NCBI GenBank assembly: GCA_013398055.1
Contig: VZRS01005636.1
Coordinates: 1 to 64,000, forward strand
DNA length: 64,000 nucleotides
From: Ifrita kowaldi
Taxonomy: Eukaryota; Chordata; Aves; Passeriformes; Cinclosomatidae
Direction: 5' to 3'
Below, one piece after another: positions 47,041 to 58,905 of this stretch. Position 1 is the first letter of the stretch. Each line of letters begins with the position of its first letter. The notes under the pieces were generated by a model, which worked only from the letters and a program-made list of their open reading frames with translations, was not told where the DNA came from and did no database searches. Position numbers and translations under genes: made by a program.

Positions 47041-48344
47041 CTGGTGAGAAGTACGGATGATGGACCTCACCTCCAGGAAATTCTTGGGTAGGTAAAGTGG
47101 AGAAGGATGCAAAAAGGGAAAAGAACCATTCTGGAGGAGTATGGAACTCCCCAGAGTGTCTTTTTTTTTTCCACAAAAAGGCGTTCTCTGCTTCTGGGCC
47201 ACAGCACTCATTTTCTGCACAGCCTGGCAGGGTGATTTACTCCCCATAAAATCCAACGTGCAGTTTTGTGCTAAGTGTGTGGTAAATCCGTGATGGATGC
47301 TCTGGAAGCCACAATTGCTACTGCACAGTAACTTGTGGTGCTGGTACAATATGAGATAATAGCAGGTGGCAAAGAGCTGCGTTATGAGGAGGCTCGGCTG
47401 AAAATACAGCTTCAGATTTCAGCCCAGGCCCTTATCACTCTATCAGCTCCAGATCAATCCTTTTCCAGTCCTACAAAGGCAAAATAAGGCTATGAAATAT
47501 TGGAAATGGGCAAAATTAACCCTTGCTCAAAAAGAACATCATGAGCCATGCGAAAGTCTTACATCCCAACATAAATCAGGGTTTTCCATGACATATCTGA
47601 GAATTGCAAACTTTAAGAGTACAGCATGGAGGTTTGTTTTTTTTGAATAAGTTTTCTTCACAATGAGCACAGTTCATGTTCTGTCATCAAAGAATTTGGA
47701 CCAGATTAACCAGCTAATGATGAAAAAGACGAAGGAAAATATACATGGAAAAAGAAGAGAATCAGCAAAAGCAGCAGGGATCAGATATTTGTCCATTGTA
47801 AACCAACACTGACCTACAGATTTGTGAGAAGTTACACCACATCACCCTCACCAGTCCACTGTGTTTAACCACCTTCATTTGGGGCTGGTTACATTTGTAG
47901 AAATCTGATGGATTAATCTGCTGTTCCTATAATTACTCTTACAAGGTTTTCTTGTTCATATTAATAACTCTACTTTTAAGAACGGAAATAATGGGGTTAT
48001 CTTTGTTAAACCGCAAAAGTGGAAGTTATGCAATATTATGGTTCCACTTTAGGCCAGCAAGGTCTTGGAAATAAGTATCCATCACTAAAGTTAACACCAG
48101 ATTTTCAGAAAGAGCCATCTTGTAAAAAAGAAGGGAATTTCTACTCTGCAAAGGATTACATCATTTTGACAATCATTACTGCAGCGGAACAGCACAAGCT
48201 CACTCCCCATCCCTTTCTCCATCCCACTTTTCTCTGTGTTTAATGTAAATAGAAATTTTCTCAAATATTTTGACCATTAAAAAAAAATGCAGTTATTTTT
48301 TCCACAAGTTCAGTGTGGAACTGCATCATCTTGAAATGCTGTGA
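47041..48344. other. No gene seen; unique DNA
   Basis: Unique non-coding DNA with a T10 run at about 47161-47170. The 74-codon plus frame at 48019-48243 is not recognisable. Confidence 0.45.
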
Positions 48345-48455
48345 GCCCCCCCAGCTGCACACTCCTGTCAGGGAGTTGTGGAGAGGGAGAAAGTCCCCCC
48401 TGATCCCCTTTTCTCCAGGCTGAGCCCTCCCAGCTCCCTCAGCCTTGCAATGGCC
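48345..48455 (-). mobile_element. CR1 LINE fragment: ORF2 C-terminal region (minus strand)
   Basis: The reverse complement reads CTGAGGGAGCTGGGAGGGCT, then CAGCCTGGAGAAAAGGGGAT and ACAACTCCCTGACAGGAGTG. This is the same CR1 segment as 12427-12530 in the plus-strand copy. Both ends are missing. It lies downstream, on the same strand, of the antisense CR1 piece at 48811-49360, so the two could be parts of one rearranged element. Confidence 0.85.
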
Positions 48456-48810
48456 ATAGAATAGGGGGATCCTTTGGAGTACAAAGATTAAAGCCGCTTT
48501 TATTATTTTTTTGCTGGATTTATTGTCAGAAGACTGTTAAAAGGAATGATTAGTAGGAACAAATTGGAATGAATAAGAAGTCTCCATTTGTTAAACAAGA
48601 GCCAAGGAATAGTTTGGATTGCATATTCCAATGCTGGGGGGAAAAATGAAGAATATGGTACAAAGTAATTACTTGGCTTTGGAGGAATGGAGCTAATTGG
48701 GAGACAGGGTAGGAAAAAAAGTGATTCAGGGGATACAGTGAGCATGAAAAGTATTCATGCATGGAAGGGCAATGGAAGCAGAGGGCAGAAGGGAGGAGGG
48801 AACAGCAAGG
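48456..48810. other. Unassigned 355-bp segment between two same-strand CR1 pieces
   Basis: It shows no CR1 similarity that I can see, although the central reverse-transcriptase part of CR1 would be expected here if the flanking pieces are one element. It may be unrelated unique DNA or an unrecognised insertion. Confidence 0.4.
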
Positions 48811-49360
48811 CAGGCATTTTGTCACGGAAGATTATCGGGTTTGTCAAGCGTGACATCCCCATGGTGAATTCATGCTGACCACTCATGACTTTCCTGTCCT
48901 TCCTGTGCCTGGCAATGGTTTCCAGGACGAATTACTCCATCACCCTTCTGGGGACTGACATGATGCTGTTGTTCCCTGGGTCCTCCTTCTTGCCCTCAGT
49001 GAAGACTGGAATGACACTGGCTGTGCTCCAGTTCCCCCAGTCACCACAGTCATTCAAAGATTGCCAAGAGCAGTCTCATGATGACATCAACGAGGTCCCC
49101 CAGTACTTAGGGGTACCTCCCATCCAGACCCATGGATTTATATTCCTTAAGCTTCCTTAAGTGTACCCTGACCCAGTTGTCTTCCACCAAAGGTAAATTT
49201 TCCTTCCTACAAATTGTCCCCTGGTCTTTAGGGCCTGGGATTGATGAAGTCCAGTCTTGGTAGTAAAGACTGCTGTGAAGAAGGAATTCAGCACCTCAGC
49301 CTTCTCCATGTCCTGTGTCAGTGGGTTCCCCACCTCATTCAGGATTAGTGATGTAGGGGC
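48811..49360 (-). pseudogene. CR1 LINE ORF2 remnant: linker and N-terminal reverse-transcriptase region (minus strand)
   Basis: Read on the minus strand from about 49340, the translation gives EKAEVLNSFFTAVFTTKTG, the hallmark stretch between endonuclease and reverse transcriptase in CR1. Further on come a relic of the PDG-type motif (NPWVWMGG near 49120), VIPVFTEGKK with DPGN (about 49010-48950), a degraded MSVPRRVME, and HEFTMGMSRLTNPI near 48860-48820. These follow the CR1 reverse-transcriptase order. In-frame stops and indels show it is dead. CR1 ORF2 encodes the enzyme that nicks target DNA and copies the RNA. The plus frame of 91 codons at 48885-49160 is a shadow. Confidence 0.88.
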
Positions 49361-49942
49361 ACCTTTCTAAGGAGATAAATCATAAGCTGAAAATCTGTTT
49401 CAGTTGTGGGATAGAGTAGTAAATATGCACCTTTTATTGTTCTGAGTGCATGATCTATAAAATCTTAAAAGACAACAAATCACAAGTATTTCATACTGCT
49501 TTTAAAAAGAGGCAAATTCAAAACCTAAACTTTCATTCTTCAAGAGCCTTTTCATTCCAAACCAGAACAGATGGATAAATATTTTTTTTGTGCCTGATAC
49601 TTTTTTGACAATTTTAACACAGAAACCCCTTGCAGGATCACGTCTCTCCTGGGAACCGTACTTTGGGTGAATTATACCCAGACTTTTAGCAGCCTGCAGT
49701 CCAATGTGCTGCTTGGTTCAACACAGAGGTGTGATCTTGGCACAGCTCCACTGTGAAAATCGTGCTAAGGTGTGAGAACATACGTGAACCAGAGCTGGGC
49801 AAGATAAGCAGAGACAGAGGGCAGTTGTTGAAATCCTGATAGTTAGCAGCTTGCAGAGTCCAGAGGAGAAATGCTGGCATGAAAAGGTGTCAAAACTCAC
49901 AGGGAAAAAAAAGAAAAGAGCAGAGGATGGAATAGATGGAAT
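49361..49942. other. No gene seen; unique DNA
   Basis: Unique non-coding DNA. The part next to 49360 may still be unrecognised CR1 sequence. Confidence 0.4.
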
Positions 49943-49988
49943 AGTCTCTACTATTTTGCCCACTCCTCAGAGGGAAATAGTAGAGACT
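49943..49988. repeat. Perfect inverted repeat, 14-bp arms, 18-base loop
   Basis: Left arm AGTCTCTACTATTT (49943-49956) and right arm AAATAGTAGAGACT (49975-49988) are exact reverse complements around the loop TGCCCACTCCTCAGAGGG, which itself holds CTC/GAG complementarity. The transcript of either strand would fold into a stable hairpin. No miRNA family recognised. Confidence 0.95.
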
Positions 49989-50217
49989 TTTATTCTTAGC
50001 TATCATCATACAGTACAGCAGGTGATGCAGACTGATGTCAGACTGAACCACTTATGGTCCAAGCAGTCAATCCAAAATATTATTCTGTTTTTCAGTTTTT
50101 CCACTGGAGAACAGAAAAAAAAAATAAAATTAAAATTTTTGCACATAAAAAGACAATGCCAGAGATGCTAGATGCTCAATGAGGAAAAATTTGTGGAAAA
50201 AATCAGATTTGCTCTAA
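49989..50217. other. No gene seen; AT-rich spacer before CR1
   Basis: Contains an A-rich run near 50117-50135. Nothing else recognised. Confidence 0.4.
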
Positions 50218-50428
50218 TTTCAGGGTGGGGAGGCCCTGGCACAGGGTGCCCAGAGAAGCTGTGGCTGTCCCTGGATCCCTGGAAGTGTCCAAGGCCAGGC
50301 TGGACAGGGCTTGGAGCACCCTGGAACAGTGGAAGGTGTCTCTGCCCATGGCAGGGGGTGGAACTAAAAAATCTTCCAGGTCCCTTTCAATCCCGACCAC
50401 TCTATGATTCTGTGACTCCATGACCCAA
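50218..50428 (+). mobile_element. CR1 LINE 3'-end fragment with terminal repeats
   Basis: From about 50221 (CAGGGTGGGGAGGCCCTGGC) the CR1 3' region runs through GGATCCCTGGAAGTGTCCAA and CATGGCAGGGGGTGGAACTA to AGGTCCCTTTCAATCCCGAC and a terminal ATTCTGTGA-type repeat at 50405-50415. The 60-85 codon frames across it on both strands are shadows. 5'-truncated and non-coding. Confidence 0.93.
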
Positions 50429-53400
50429 TTAAATGGATTTAATTGCCTTCCTGACCCCAAGCTGGTCCCTCATCCACAAAAGAATGAGGCTGCAGCAGAT
50501 CAGCTTCAGTCTCCATCACCAAGCCAGCCTTTCCTGGTTCCCCTCATGTAAAAGGCCAGCCTGGCAAAATCCTGGTGCAGACAGAGCCACAGCCAGCCTT
50601 CCCCGGCACTGTGGCCTGCTGCCAGCAGGGATTTTTCCTGCCCAGAGCTCCCTGACACAACTGGACGAGGCAATTCTGTGCAAAGTGCAAAAAAAGATGT
50701 TTTGTGAGGCTGAAATGAAATGGCTACGACAAGTGAAAAAAATAGCTCATTGCTGAGACTGGTGTAAGGCATTTTATGAGTCATTACCTCAGAAGGGTTT
50801 TATTGGGGTTCTGGGAAATGAGCAACTGGGGGCTCATTTGTGTGGATTTCAGGGCTGCAGGTGAAACACTGCCTTGGATAAGTGGATTCCTGAAAGTCCT
50901 AACTGGAGGAGGACACACCAAATTATAACTTACTGAAGTAGTTGATTAGCCTTTATTTTGGTAAATCAGTGCCCCAGGGAGATCTGAATGTTCTTTCACT
51001 TTCTGTGAATGAATTACATCCTTCATGTTAATGTTAAAAATGTTAGTTAAACATTTTACTAAATGTAGCTTCCTGATCCTGTGCTCATGAACAAAAGTCA
51101 CTTGTTATAATAAATATTGAAGACACATCAGTAGCTTTTTTCTTCTTGTCTTAAGCTGAGTAATTGTAAATGCCAAACATTTCCTCATTAAAACTCTTTT
51201 GTAATCTTAAGGGATGGGGTGAAGAGGGCAGAAGATCAAAATCTTGTTGCACAAAGTGTACTGCAATCTCACTTTATTGATGCTTACAGTACAGGCTGGG
51301 ATGACTCAGTCCACCACGGGACACTGAGTTTTGGTCACAGCAGAAACTTGAGAAGGAAGAAAAAGCCCCTTTCTCTGAGACAGTGCTCTACTGATAAATC
51401 AATGACTCCCTGGAGAATTCCTCGTCCATGAGCCACAACAGCTCAATTTCGATTGAATTTCTATTTTCAGATTTTCAAGGAGAAATTTCTTGCTGTACTA
51501 CTCAGGGGAGTGGTGGAAGTCCTCATTTCCCTGACCTCCCAAGAGAAGGGGGCAAAGCACCATCCAGCCTGTAGAGCAGTTCTGTGGAGGCCGAGTCTGA
51601 GCAGCGCTGAGGCAACTGAACAAAATTATCAGCAAAGCATTCTACAGGTTCTGCTGCCTTACAGATGTAGACTGTCAAATGCTAAACTCAAAAGAATTTC
51701 CTTGAGAATTGCAAAAGACATTTCAGTGCACCAGGCCTTCTCCCTGTCAAACTTGAAGGTCCTCCTCCAAACCCCAGAGGTGTGAGAGCGATTCTTGCAC
51801 ATTGGTGGAAGAGCCCCAGTTTCTCTGGCCTAAAAAATGGTTAAACCTTTGCCTTCAGAACATTCAGCCTAAGGCAGAGAACAATCATGGAAAGTTTCAG
51901 CCCAACCCATTAACGTTTGGCAAAGCCATAACCAGCTTAAAACAGAGGTCTGTAATTAGAGCGGGTCGGAACATTCTCAGCTAAATGAAATTTCATTGAA
52001 ATACACTGCTTCATCCAAGCCAAAACAACATTTTTCAGAGACATATCTGCTTCCACAAGGCTTTTGTTGGGAAAGCTGAGAGGCAAAGCGTGCTCACACT
52101 CTATAGCCTGAAGATGAGGTCACTGGTTTAGGATGTGTGAGAATCCAGTTGAGGCCCTGACTCACAGAAAGCTGCAGTAAAGAGCAGTGCTCTTGCATCA
52201 GGAACACAAAATATTCAAATGCCACAGCATCTCCCTGGCTGGGTTATCCACAGAAAATATTTTAGCATGAGGTACATGCCTTGATTATGATGTTCAAGAG
52301 ATTTTATGTCTTCAAGCACCACACACAAAGTCATCTTTTTGAACATTATAGGTTGACCTAAAAGGGAGCTGACCTCTTCCAGAAGTCTGTGCTTCTAACT
52401 GGAAAGTTAGTCAATATTTAAACTTTAAAGGTCTCATCAGTAAGTGCAGTTCTTGGACAGATCAATAAATATTTTTTTTAAAAAACTACAGGCCATAAAA
52501 AGGGGGAAGAAAACATTAATATTACCAGGTGGAAAATCCTTACTTTTTCATTCTTATGGTTTTCATATTTTATACATGCACATGAAGCAGGCAAAAGCAG
52601 GAGAAAATATGTTTGCAATTAAAAGGTATTTCATACTGTGGTAGGTCCTCCCATCCATTACAGTGAGGTTTGAGGCCTACAACTCTTGTCCTAATAAAAG
52701 AGAGATCATAATTTTTCATTCCTGAAGGTTTATGCAGGAATTCCTTGCAGTGCTGAGTTGAGCTGATGCAAAGCTTTGCTTTCATGCACTATTACCTGTC
52801 TTCAGCTTGTGCAATTATTTTATTTCCCAAACATTCAGGTTTGGTGAACACCTGCTTTTTTTGAGGATTATCCAAAGGTTTTTTGACATAAATGTTGGGC
52901 TTACAGCATTCACTGCTCTCTTATTGCACAAGTCAGCAGAAAGGAGCCATGTGACACAGAAGTTTGGGATCATATTGAGCTAATTCAATGTAAAGAATAA
53001 TGCGAGCACATATTTTTCTAAAACCAGATTTTCTCACTTCTTTAATTCTTAGCGTATCATTATCAAAAATATTTAATTTCTGTGATTCATACAGTCTGTT
53101 TAAAAACAGAAAACAAAACCGAAGACTTAACTTCAAAGAGACAAATAGATGAAGTATTGAAAACCTGGGACTCTCTTCTCAAACCACTGAGATTTGTGGT
53201 TTTCCTCCCTGAATATCAAAATCCTGAATTCAAGTGATCAGCAGCTGAGGATTGAGTCTTCCAAAAGAAAGTGCAAATTTTTCTTCAATAACATTTATGG
53301 AAATAAAATTCAATGCTTATCAACTGTAGATTTCATCTTTCTCTTTCAGTTAAACCTTTATTGGAATAACCCTGGAAGTTACTGAGGTCACACCTTAAAA

Positions 53401-56169
53401 TGCAGCAGCTGTGTGTTAATAATCAGATTTTGCCAGCTAGGAGAAATAGTATAGTAAATTCTTGTTCAATATTTAATTTAACCTATCAAGAATAATTGCA
53501 TTAATTTAAATGATGGGCTGTTCCAATTCTCCCCATGGGATGCACATTAAAATGTTTGAGGTGAAAACCAGAGCAACTCTCAGATTCCAGAAAACAAATA
53601 ATTCATTTAATATTCAGATTAATAGCCTTTCGTGCTTCCTGCTGACCTCAAAGCACATTTTAATTTATTTTTCTTTTTTTTTTTTTAAGCCATGCACCCT
53701 CACAAAATTCAAACACAGTAAAGAGGAATTCAATATCCTAAGAGCTCTTTGATACCACAAACTTCCCAGAAAGAAAAAAAAGAAGCTTGCAAATTTTAAC
53801 AGGCTGAACCAGATTGGTGTGGTTTGCTTTTCATTACTGGCTGGCACTTCTCACAAGAAGTGAGGACAATGGATATAAATGAAATCCTGGTGTCAAGCCA
53901 ATGATTTCCTTGGATTTTCTGGTGATTCCACTATCTCCAGCTGTACCTTACTGCATCCAAACAGGCATCCCTGCTGCTGGCATTTTCCTGGCTGTCAAGT
54001 ACTTCCCTTTGCAGTGGTAAGAATGAATTTTAACAGAGACTATTGCCATTTAATAAAGGTATTAATTTTAATACATTAATAAAGTAAAAAAAAAATAAAA
54101 GGTGAATTGCTATATAGTGACTAGAAGTATAAAAGTTATATAAGTGCTAAATATCAAAATTACAGTATTTTAACAATCCAAAGAGTTCTCACATGTTCCT
54201 GAAAAGAATCTGAATTTACTGACTTAAATTTTCTACCAGACCCTTCTGACTTTGTATCAAAAAGGAGTGAAAACTCCTTTCACATGCTGAGCACATGCAT
54301 AAAAGAACATGTGTTATTTATTAACAGGAGAAAGCATTTATTAAAATCTATTCTGGCTTTTGCAAATAAGATGACTTCATGCACAGGAAAGAGGTGTATA
54401 TGATAAGTTGTTATTTCAGGGCTGTTTTGAAAACATTAAAAAAGGGGGCTAAAACTACTTTAGATGCCACTTTTAATTAATCTAATTTCCAGAAGGAATT
54501 TAACCAGTCACAAAGCAAAGCATAATCTTTGGGAAAACCCTAAGCTCCACTTATTTAAAACCCTTTATGGAATAGTAATGTTTCTAGTTCAATATTTTAT
54601 GAACTGCAGAAGTGTCAAAAGCTTTTTATGGTTTGCACTGAACATTTTGAAGGTCCATCTCAATTCTCATTGTAAAATGTCAATATTGTCTGGAGCAAAG
54701 CCAGCAAAATATCTCTTACTACCTGGTCTTAATCTTCCAGTCCATTCTGCCAAATGCTAAGAGGAGAATTTAAGAGTAATTCACAGTAGTCACAAACACT
54801 CAAGTCACTTCATCTTCCACTGAAAACTTACCTAAAGTGAGATATTATATCATATTTTCCTTACGTTAATATCCTGCTCAGATCACCATCAGACTATTTC
54901 TAACTTGGCTATTTAATTTTTTTCCATTTTATTCGCCACCTCCCTCACCTAAATGATGGGTAGAGTAGGGATTTTCCTGAGTGTTGTAAGGGAAAGCTGA
55001 ACTCAGTAGAACCTTCCATGCTCCAGAATGTTGTGGAAAGCATAAATGGAAGTGCTTGAGCACAGTCAATGGAGAAACCAGCAAGAAAATTAAGGGTAGG
55101 TAAGAATGGGATTAGAAACACAACATGGACCAGAACAACTTGACGCACATATGGACCTGATCTGGACATGGGGAAGAACAGGGAGTGATCAGTCACCTGA
55201 AAAGCAGCTGCATTCACTGCCTGGATAGTTCATGTCTCCATGTGCTGATGACAATCGATGTCTCCTTCTCTCCAGGATGGAGCTCCCACAGGTGTCATGC
55301 CACAAATGGTTCAATACAACCCCACCGAATATCTCTGAGAACATCCCGAGCTATGGAATGGCCCCTTTTGCTCTCCAGGCCATGAATTTTCAATGAGCAC
55401 ATCTGTTTTATTCCTCCACCTATTTCATGGTAGACAGAAGATCTTTGAAAGAAGGGCAAGGGTTTTCATGAATGAGCATAGGATCAGACTGGAGTCCATA
55501 GTTGTGATTAAAGTCAGATATTGAAGAAAACAGAAGATGACACAGGAGCTGGTTGGTTTTAATGCAAATGCCCCAGGCTTTTGACACTGCCTATAAAAAT
55601 CTATCATTAACTGCCATCAGTACTATTAGAAGGTTTTATTTATCTATGATGAGCCAGCATTGAACAGTCCTTATCCTATCCAAACAAAAAATAAATTAAC
55701 AAAGCCCCGATTCCAAGAAAAAAGACAAATATTTATATCAGCTCTTGCTTTTCAATGCAAAAGGGTACAGTCACTACACTTCACTCTTCCCCTCAGTTTT
55801 CCTTTGCACAGTTAATCACAGAAGCCATTCTGCACTCACACTGCCTCTATTTTATTTGGCCACATTTTCTCAAACCATGCCCCAGTACACAAAAGTCAGG
55901 GGTTTGTACAATCAGCTGTGCACTGCAGAGAAACTAGGGAGTGCTTCTCCAGCAAACTAGCCTGGTGAGGGAACTTATAGGCTAAAACTGCAAAATATTC
56001 TTATAATTTAGCACAGCACGTCATAGGCAGTGCATGGAAATATTCTCAGATAGATAAAAGACAACAGAAAAATAATGTATATTGAGGGAACAAAAAGAGA
56101 AAAGTATCCTTCAAAACCATGTCAAATCCAACTTTTTACTGGTTGAATGAAGTGAAATCAAGTGATATG
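50429..56169. other. No gene seen; long unique stretch
   Basis: About 5.7 kb with no recognised exon, CR1 or SINE. It holds T- and A-runs near 53677-53688 and 54087-54096. The longest frames (plus 50433-50756, 107 codons; plus 51453-51785, 110 codons; minus 54945-55217, 90 codons) show no domain, and no splice signals are persuasive. Confidence 0.45.
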
Positions 56170-56250
56170 GCAACCCCTCATGGCAGAGGGTTGGAATGAG
56201 ATAATCTTTAAGGCCCCTTTCAACCCAAACCATTTCATGATTCTATGACA
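56170..56250 (+). mobile_element. Short CR1 3'-end remnant with terminal repeat
   Basis: CCCCTCATGGCAGAGGGTTG, then AATCTTTAAGGCCCCTTTCA and ACCCAAACCATTTCATGATT plus CTATGACA match the last 80 bases of a CR1 copy such as those at 11199 and 13478. Severely 5'-truncated. Confidence 0.88.
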
Positions 56251-56930
56251 TATTATTCTTGGGAAAACACATATAAGAGATATTAAACTTTACAAGTCTC
56301 TTTCTGGAATTCTTTAGCTTTTCCTCTAATTAAATTCAAGTGAATTGCAAATCAACCTTTTAAATGAGTTGCAAGTCTTGATTACTCAGTATTATGATTC
56401 ATTTCCAGTCAGAATATTGTTGAATTAGTAACATGTCAATAGATCACGATGATATTATTTCACAGTTCAGAAGTTCTCCAAAGATACACAAGTTCTTTCA
56501 AATAATAAAAGAAATAGTACATTTGCAAATAATTAGATATCAAATTATTAACCAATGAATGTGTCAGGGGAGTGCTGGAAGTGCAAGTTGTGCAGAGAAA
56601 GGAAATTTAAGAAACAGTGCAGATGAAAACCAAGGGTCTGCTGGAAATATCCTCTAAGATATTACTCAGTGTCATGAGAAAAATTCTATTCTGGCTCATA
56701 ACACTGAGATTGAACACTGCATTAAAAATATGTTCTTCTATCTCTAGTCTGCAGTAAAAGGGAGTTTGGAGCCCTCAGGCTGAGCTTCCTGCTGGTATAA
56801 GCAGCACAGCTGGATTTTCTTCACCAATACTTGCTTCCATGTATTATTTTGTGAAATTCTTCAGATTTTCTAAAGAGAACTGACAGATACCCAGCGTTTT
56901 CATCACGCGGGAAATTCCATTATTGAAACA
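56251..56930. other. No gene seen; unique AT-rich DNA
   Basis: No exon or repeat recognised. Confidence 0.45.
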
Positions 56931-56959
56931 TTTTGTCCTGATATCAAATCAGGACAAAA
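56931..56959. repeat. Perfect inverted repeat, 12-bp arms, 5-base loop
   Basis: Left arm TTTTGTCCTGAT (56931-56942), loop ATCAA, right arm ATCAGGACAAAA (56948-56959). The pairing is exact. On the plus strand the hairpin ends in A's; no gene end is visible, and a bacterial-style terminator reading does not apply to this genome. Confidence 0.95.
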
Positions 56960-58287
56960 CCTCAAAGTATCCCTTTGGGCTTTTTCACACAGGAAAAACA
57001 TTCCCAGCTCTGTTTTTAAAAATGCCAACTGTTTGGAGTTGGTTTAGTGAAGAATGTTAATATTTTGTGACAAACTCTCACTGGGGAAAAAAATCAATTT
57101 TCATGTCCCACATCTCCATTTTCCCTTTTGACTTCCCTGTACAAGTTTGGTTCCTAAAGTGCTGCAGAACTACTTTTCCTTGGTGACTGGATATTGGATG
57201 TGCTAACACAAAGAGGTAGATTTTGGTAAGGTGTTTGCTGTACTGCAATAATTATCCTTGATTTTATTAACAACTAAATAAAGCTGATTACAGAATTCAT
57301 GAAAACAGCCACAAAATAGTTCAATAGATTTCTTTCTAAATACATAAAATGATTGCTGTTTATATCTCAGCCCAAAATATGCATTAGCTCTATAAGTACC
57401 AGTACTACTTCCATGATAATGAGATTTATTTTAATTTAGGCAAGGTTTCACCAATGAATCTGCAAAATACTTTATTGATGATGATTTACAGACATACTGT
57501 GCTTCAGAAACGGACTCTTCCTTTGCACCTCTCACCTGGAATTTTATTTATGGTTCTCCTGACACTCAGTTTAACTCTGCACATATCTTGCATATGAAAC
57601 TAAAAATGTAAAGATCTCCTTTTTGAATACAGTGCTTTGAATAATTTGCACTTCCAGAGTTTCAATAATTGAAATTATAAGATGTGTCAAAATTTACTTT
57701 GCAGTCACTACAGCTGTATTAAGCATGGATTTACAGTACTAGGTGTTTTTCCATTTGGTTGGGAAAAGTTTCATCTTGAAGAAGCATAACCATTTCATAT
57801 ATTAATTTAATTTCTTGCCTTCCTAACTTTTGTGAGTTTAACAATATTCTAGATCATTATAGTAACTGTTATTTTTAACAGAATGTGTATTTTGGGAATA
57901 AAAATCATAGCATAAAAAGACCACAAAAATAATGTGATTTCCAATATTAAAAACCTTCCTACTTAAACCTAATCCCTGTTAAGAACTATCAGGATTTTCA
58001 CAAAAATCCTGTTACCGAGAGGGGAATATACCATTTGATTTTTATAGGATCAGATGCATGCTCATTGCATTTGTCTGCTTTTCAAAATTAATTAGGGTCT
58101 CAAACACTTTCCATGAAAATATTGAAGGTGAAAGGCAAAGGAAAAGTGAGAAGTTATTCCTGTGCAATGTCATGGCAGAGGGGTTTGGAGAGGTGATTTA
58201 TTTTGTATTTTAGCTTACTGGGTTTCAGTTCATAAATTTGTTCATTTGCCCTTAGAATTTTATCCTCATTTTGCAGTCAGTCCTGTT
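56960..58287. other. No gene seen; unique AT-rich DNA with a small hairpin
   Basis: An inverted repeat with 9-bp arms (CAGGATTTT and AAAATCCTG) and a CACA loop lies at 57990-58011. No exon or mobile element recognised. Confidence 0.45.
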
Positions 58288-58905
58288 TATCACAGAATCA
58301 TGGAATGGTCTGGGGTAGAAGGGACCTTCAAGATCATCCAGTTCCACCCCCTGCCATGGGCATGGACACCTGCCACTATCCCAGGCTGCTCCAAGCCCCG
58401 TCCAGCCTGGCCTGGGACATTTCCAGGGATCCAGGGGCAGCCACAGCTTCTCTGGGCACCCTGTGCCAGGGCCTGCCCACCCTCACAGCCAAGAACTTTT
58501 TCCCAACATCTAATTTAAACCCAGTCTTTCTCAGTTTGAAGTTTCCCCCTTTTCCTGCTGCAGAGTCCCTCTCTGGCTTCTCTGCAGCCCCTTCAGACAC
58601 TGGAAAGTGCTGTGAGGTCTCCACACAACCTTTTCATCTCCAGGATGAGTAGCCCAAATTTTCTCAGCCTGTCTCCATAGGGAAGGTGCTCCAGTCCTTT
58701 ATCACCTTTGTGCCCTACAGAGCCCTCACACAGCTCCAGTGTCCCACAGCACAGCACATCTGGAGCACAGAAGGAGCATTTCTGCCTTGAACAGAGCAGC
58801 TGGACACGAGATATTTCCTGAGATGTCACCTCCTTCCAGTGGTGAAAACCATACAGTGGGCAAGTCAGGATACAGCTCCCTGTGAACAATCCCTAGTGGG
58901 AATAA
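58288..58905 (-). mobile_element. CR1 LINE fragment, about 600 bp, ORF2 end to 3' tail (minus strand)
   Basis: The longest CR1 copy in the window. On the minus strand it ends (low coordinates) with the canonical tail: CACAGAATCATGGAATGGTC is the reverse complement of the 3' terminus, followed by the shared 3' block (CATGGGCATGGACACCTGCC, GCCTGGCCTGGGACATTTCC, CCTGTGCCAGGGCCTGCCCA). Higher coordinates carry ORF2 remnants such as ATCTCCAGGATGAGTAGCCC and GGGAAGGTGCTCCAGTCCTT, complement of the C-terminal coding region. Similarity fades after about 58800. Frames of 98-118 codons on both strands come from this repeat. Confidence 0.93.

Noticed and set aside
46942..47349. 135-codon minus-strand frame
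   Set aside because: No domain, signal peptide or family resemblance, and no acceptor/donor pair around it.
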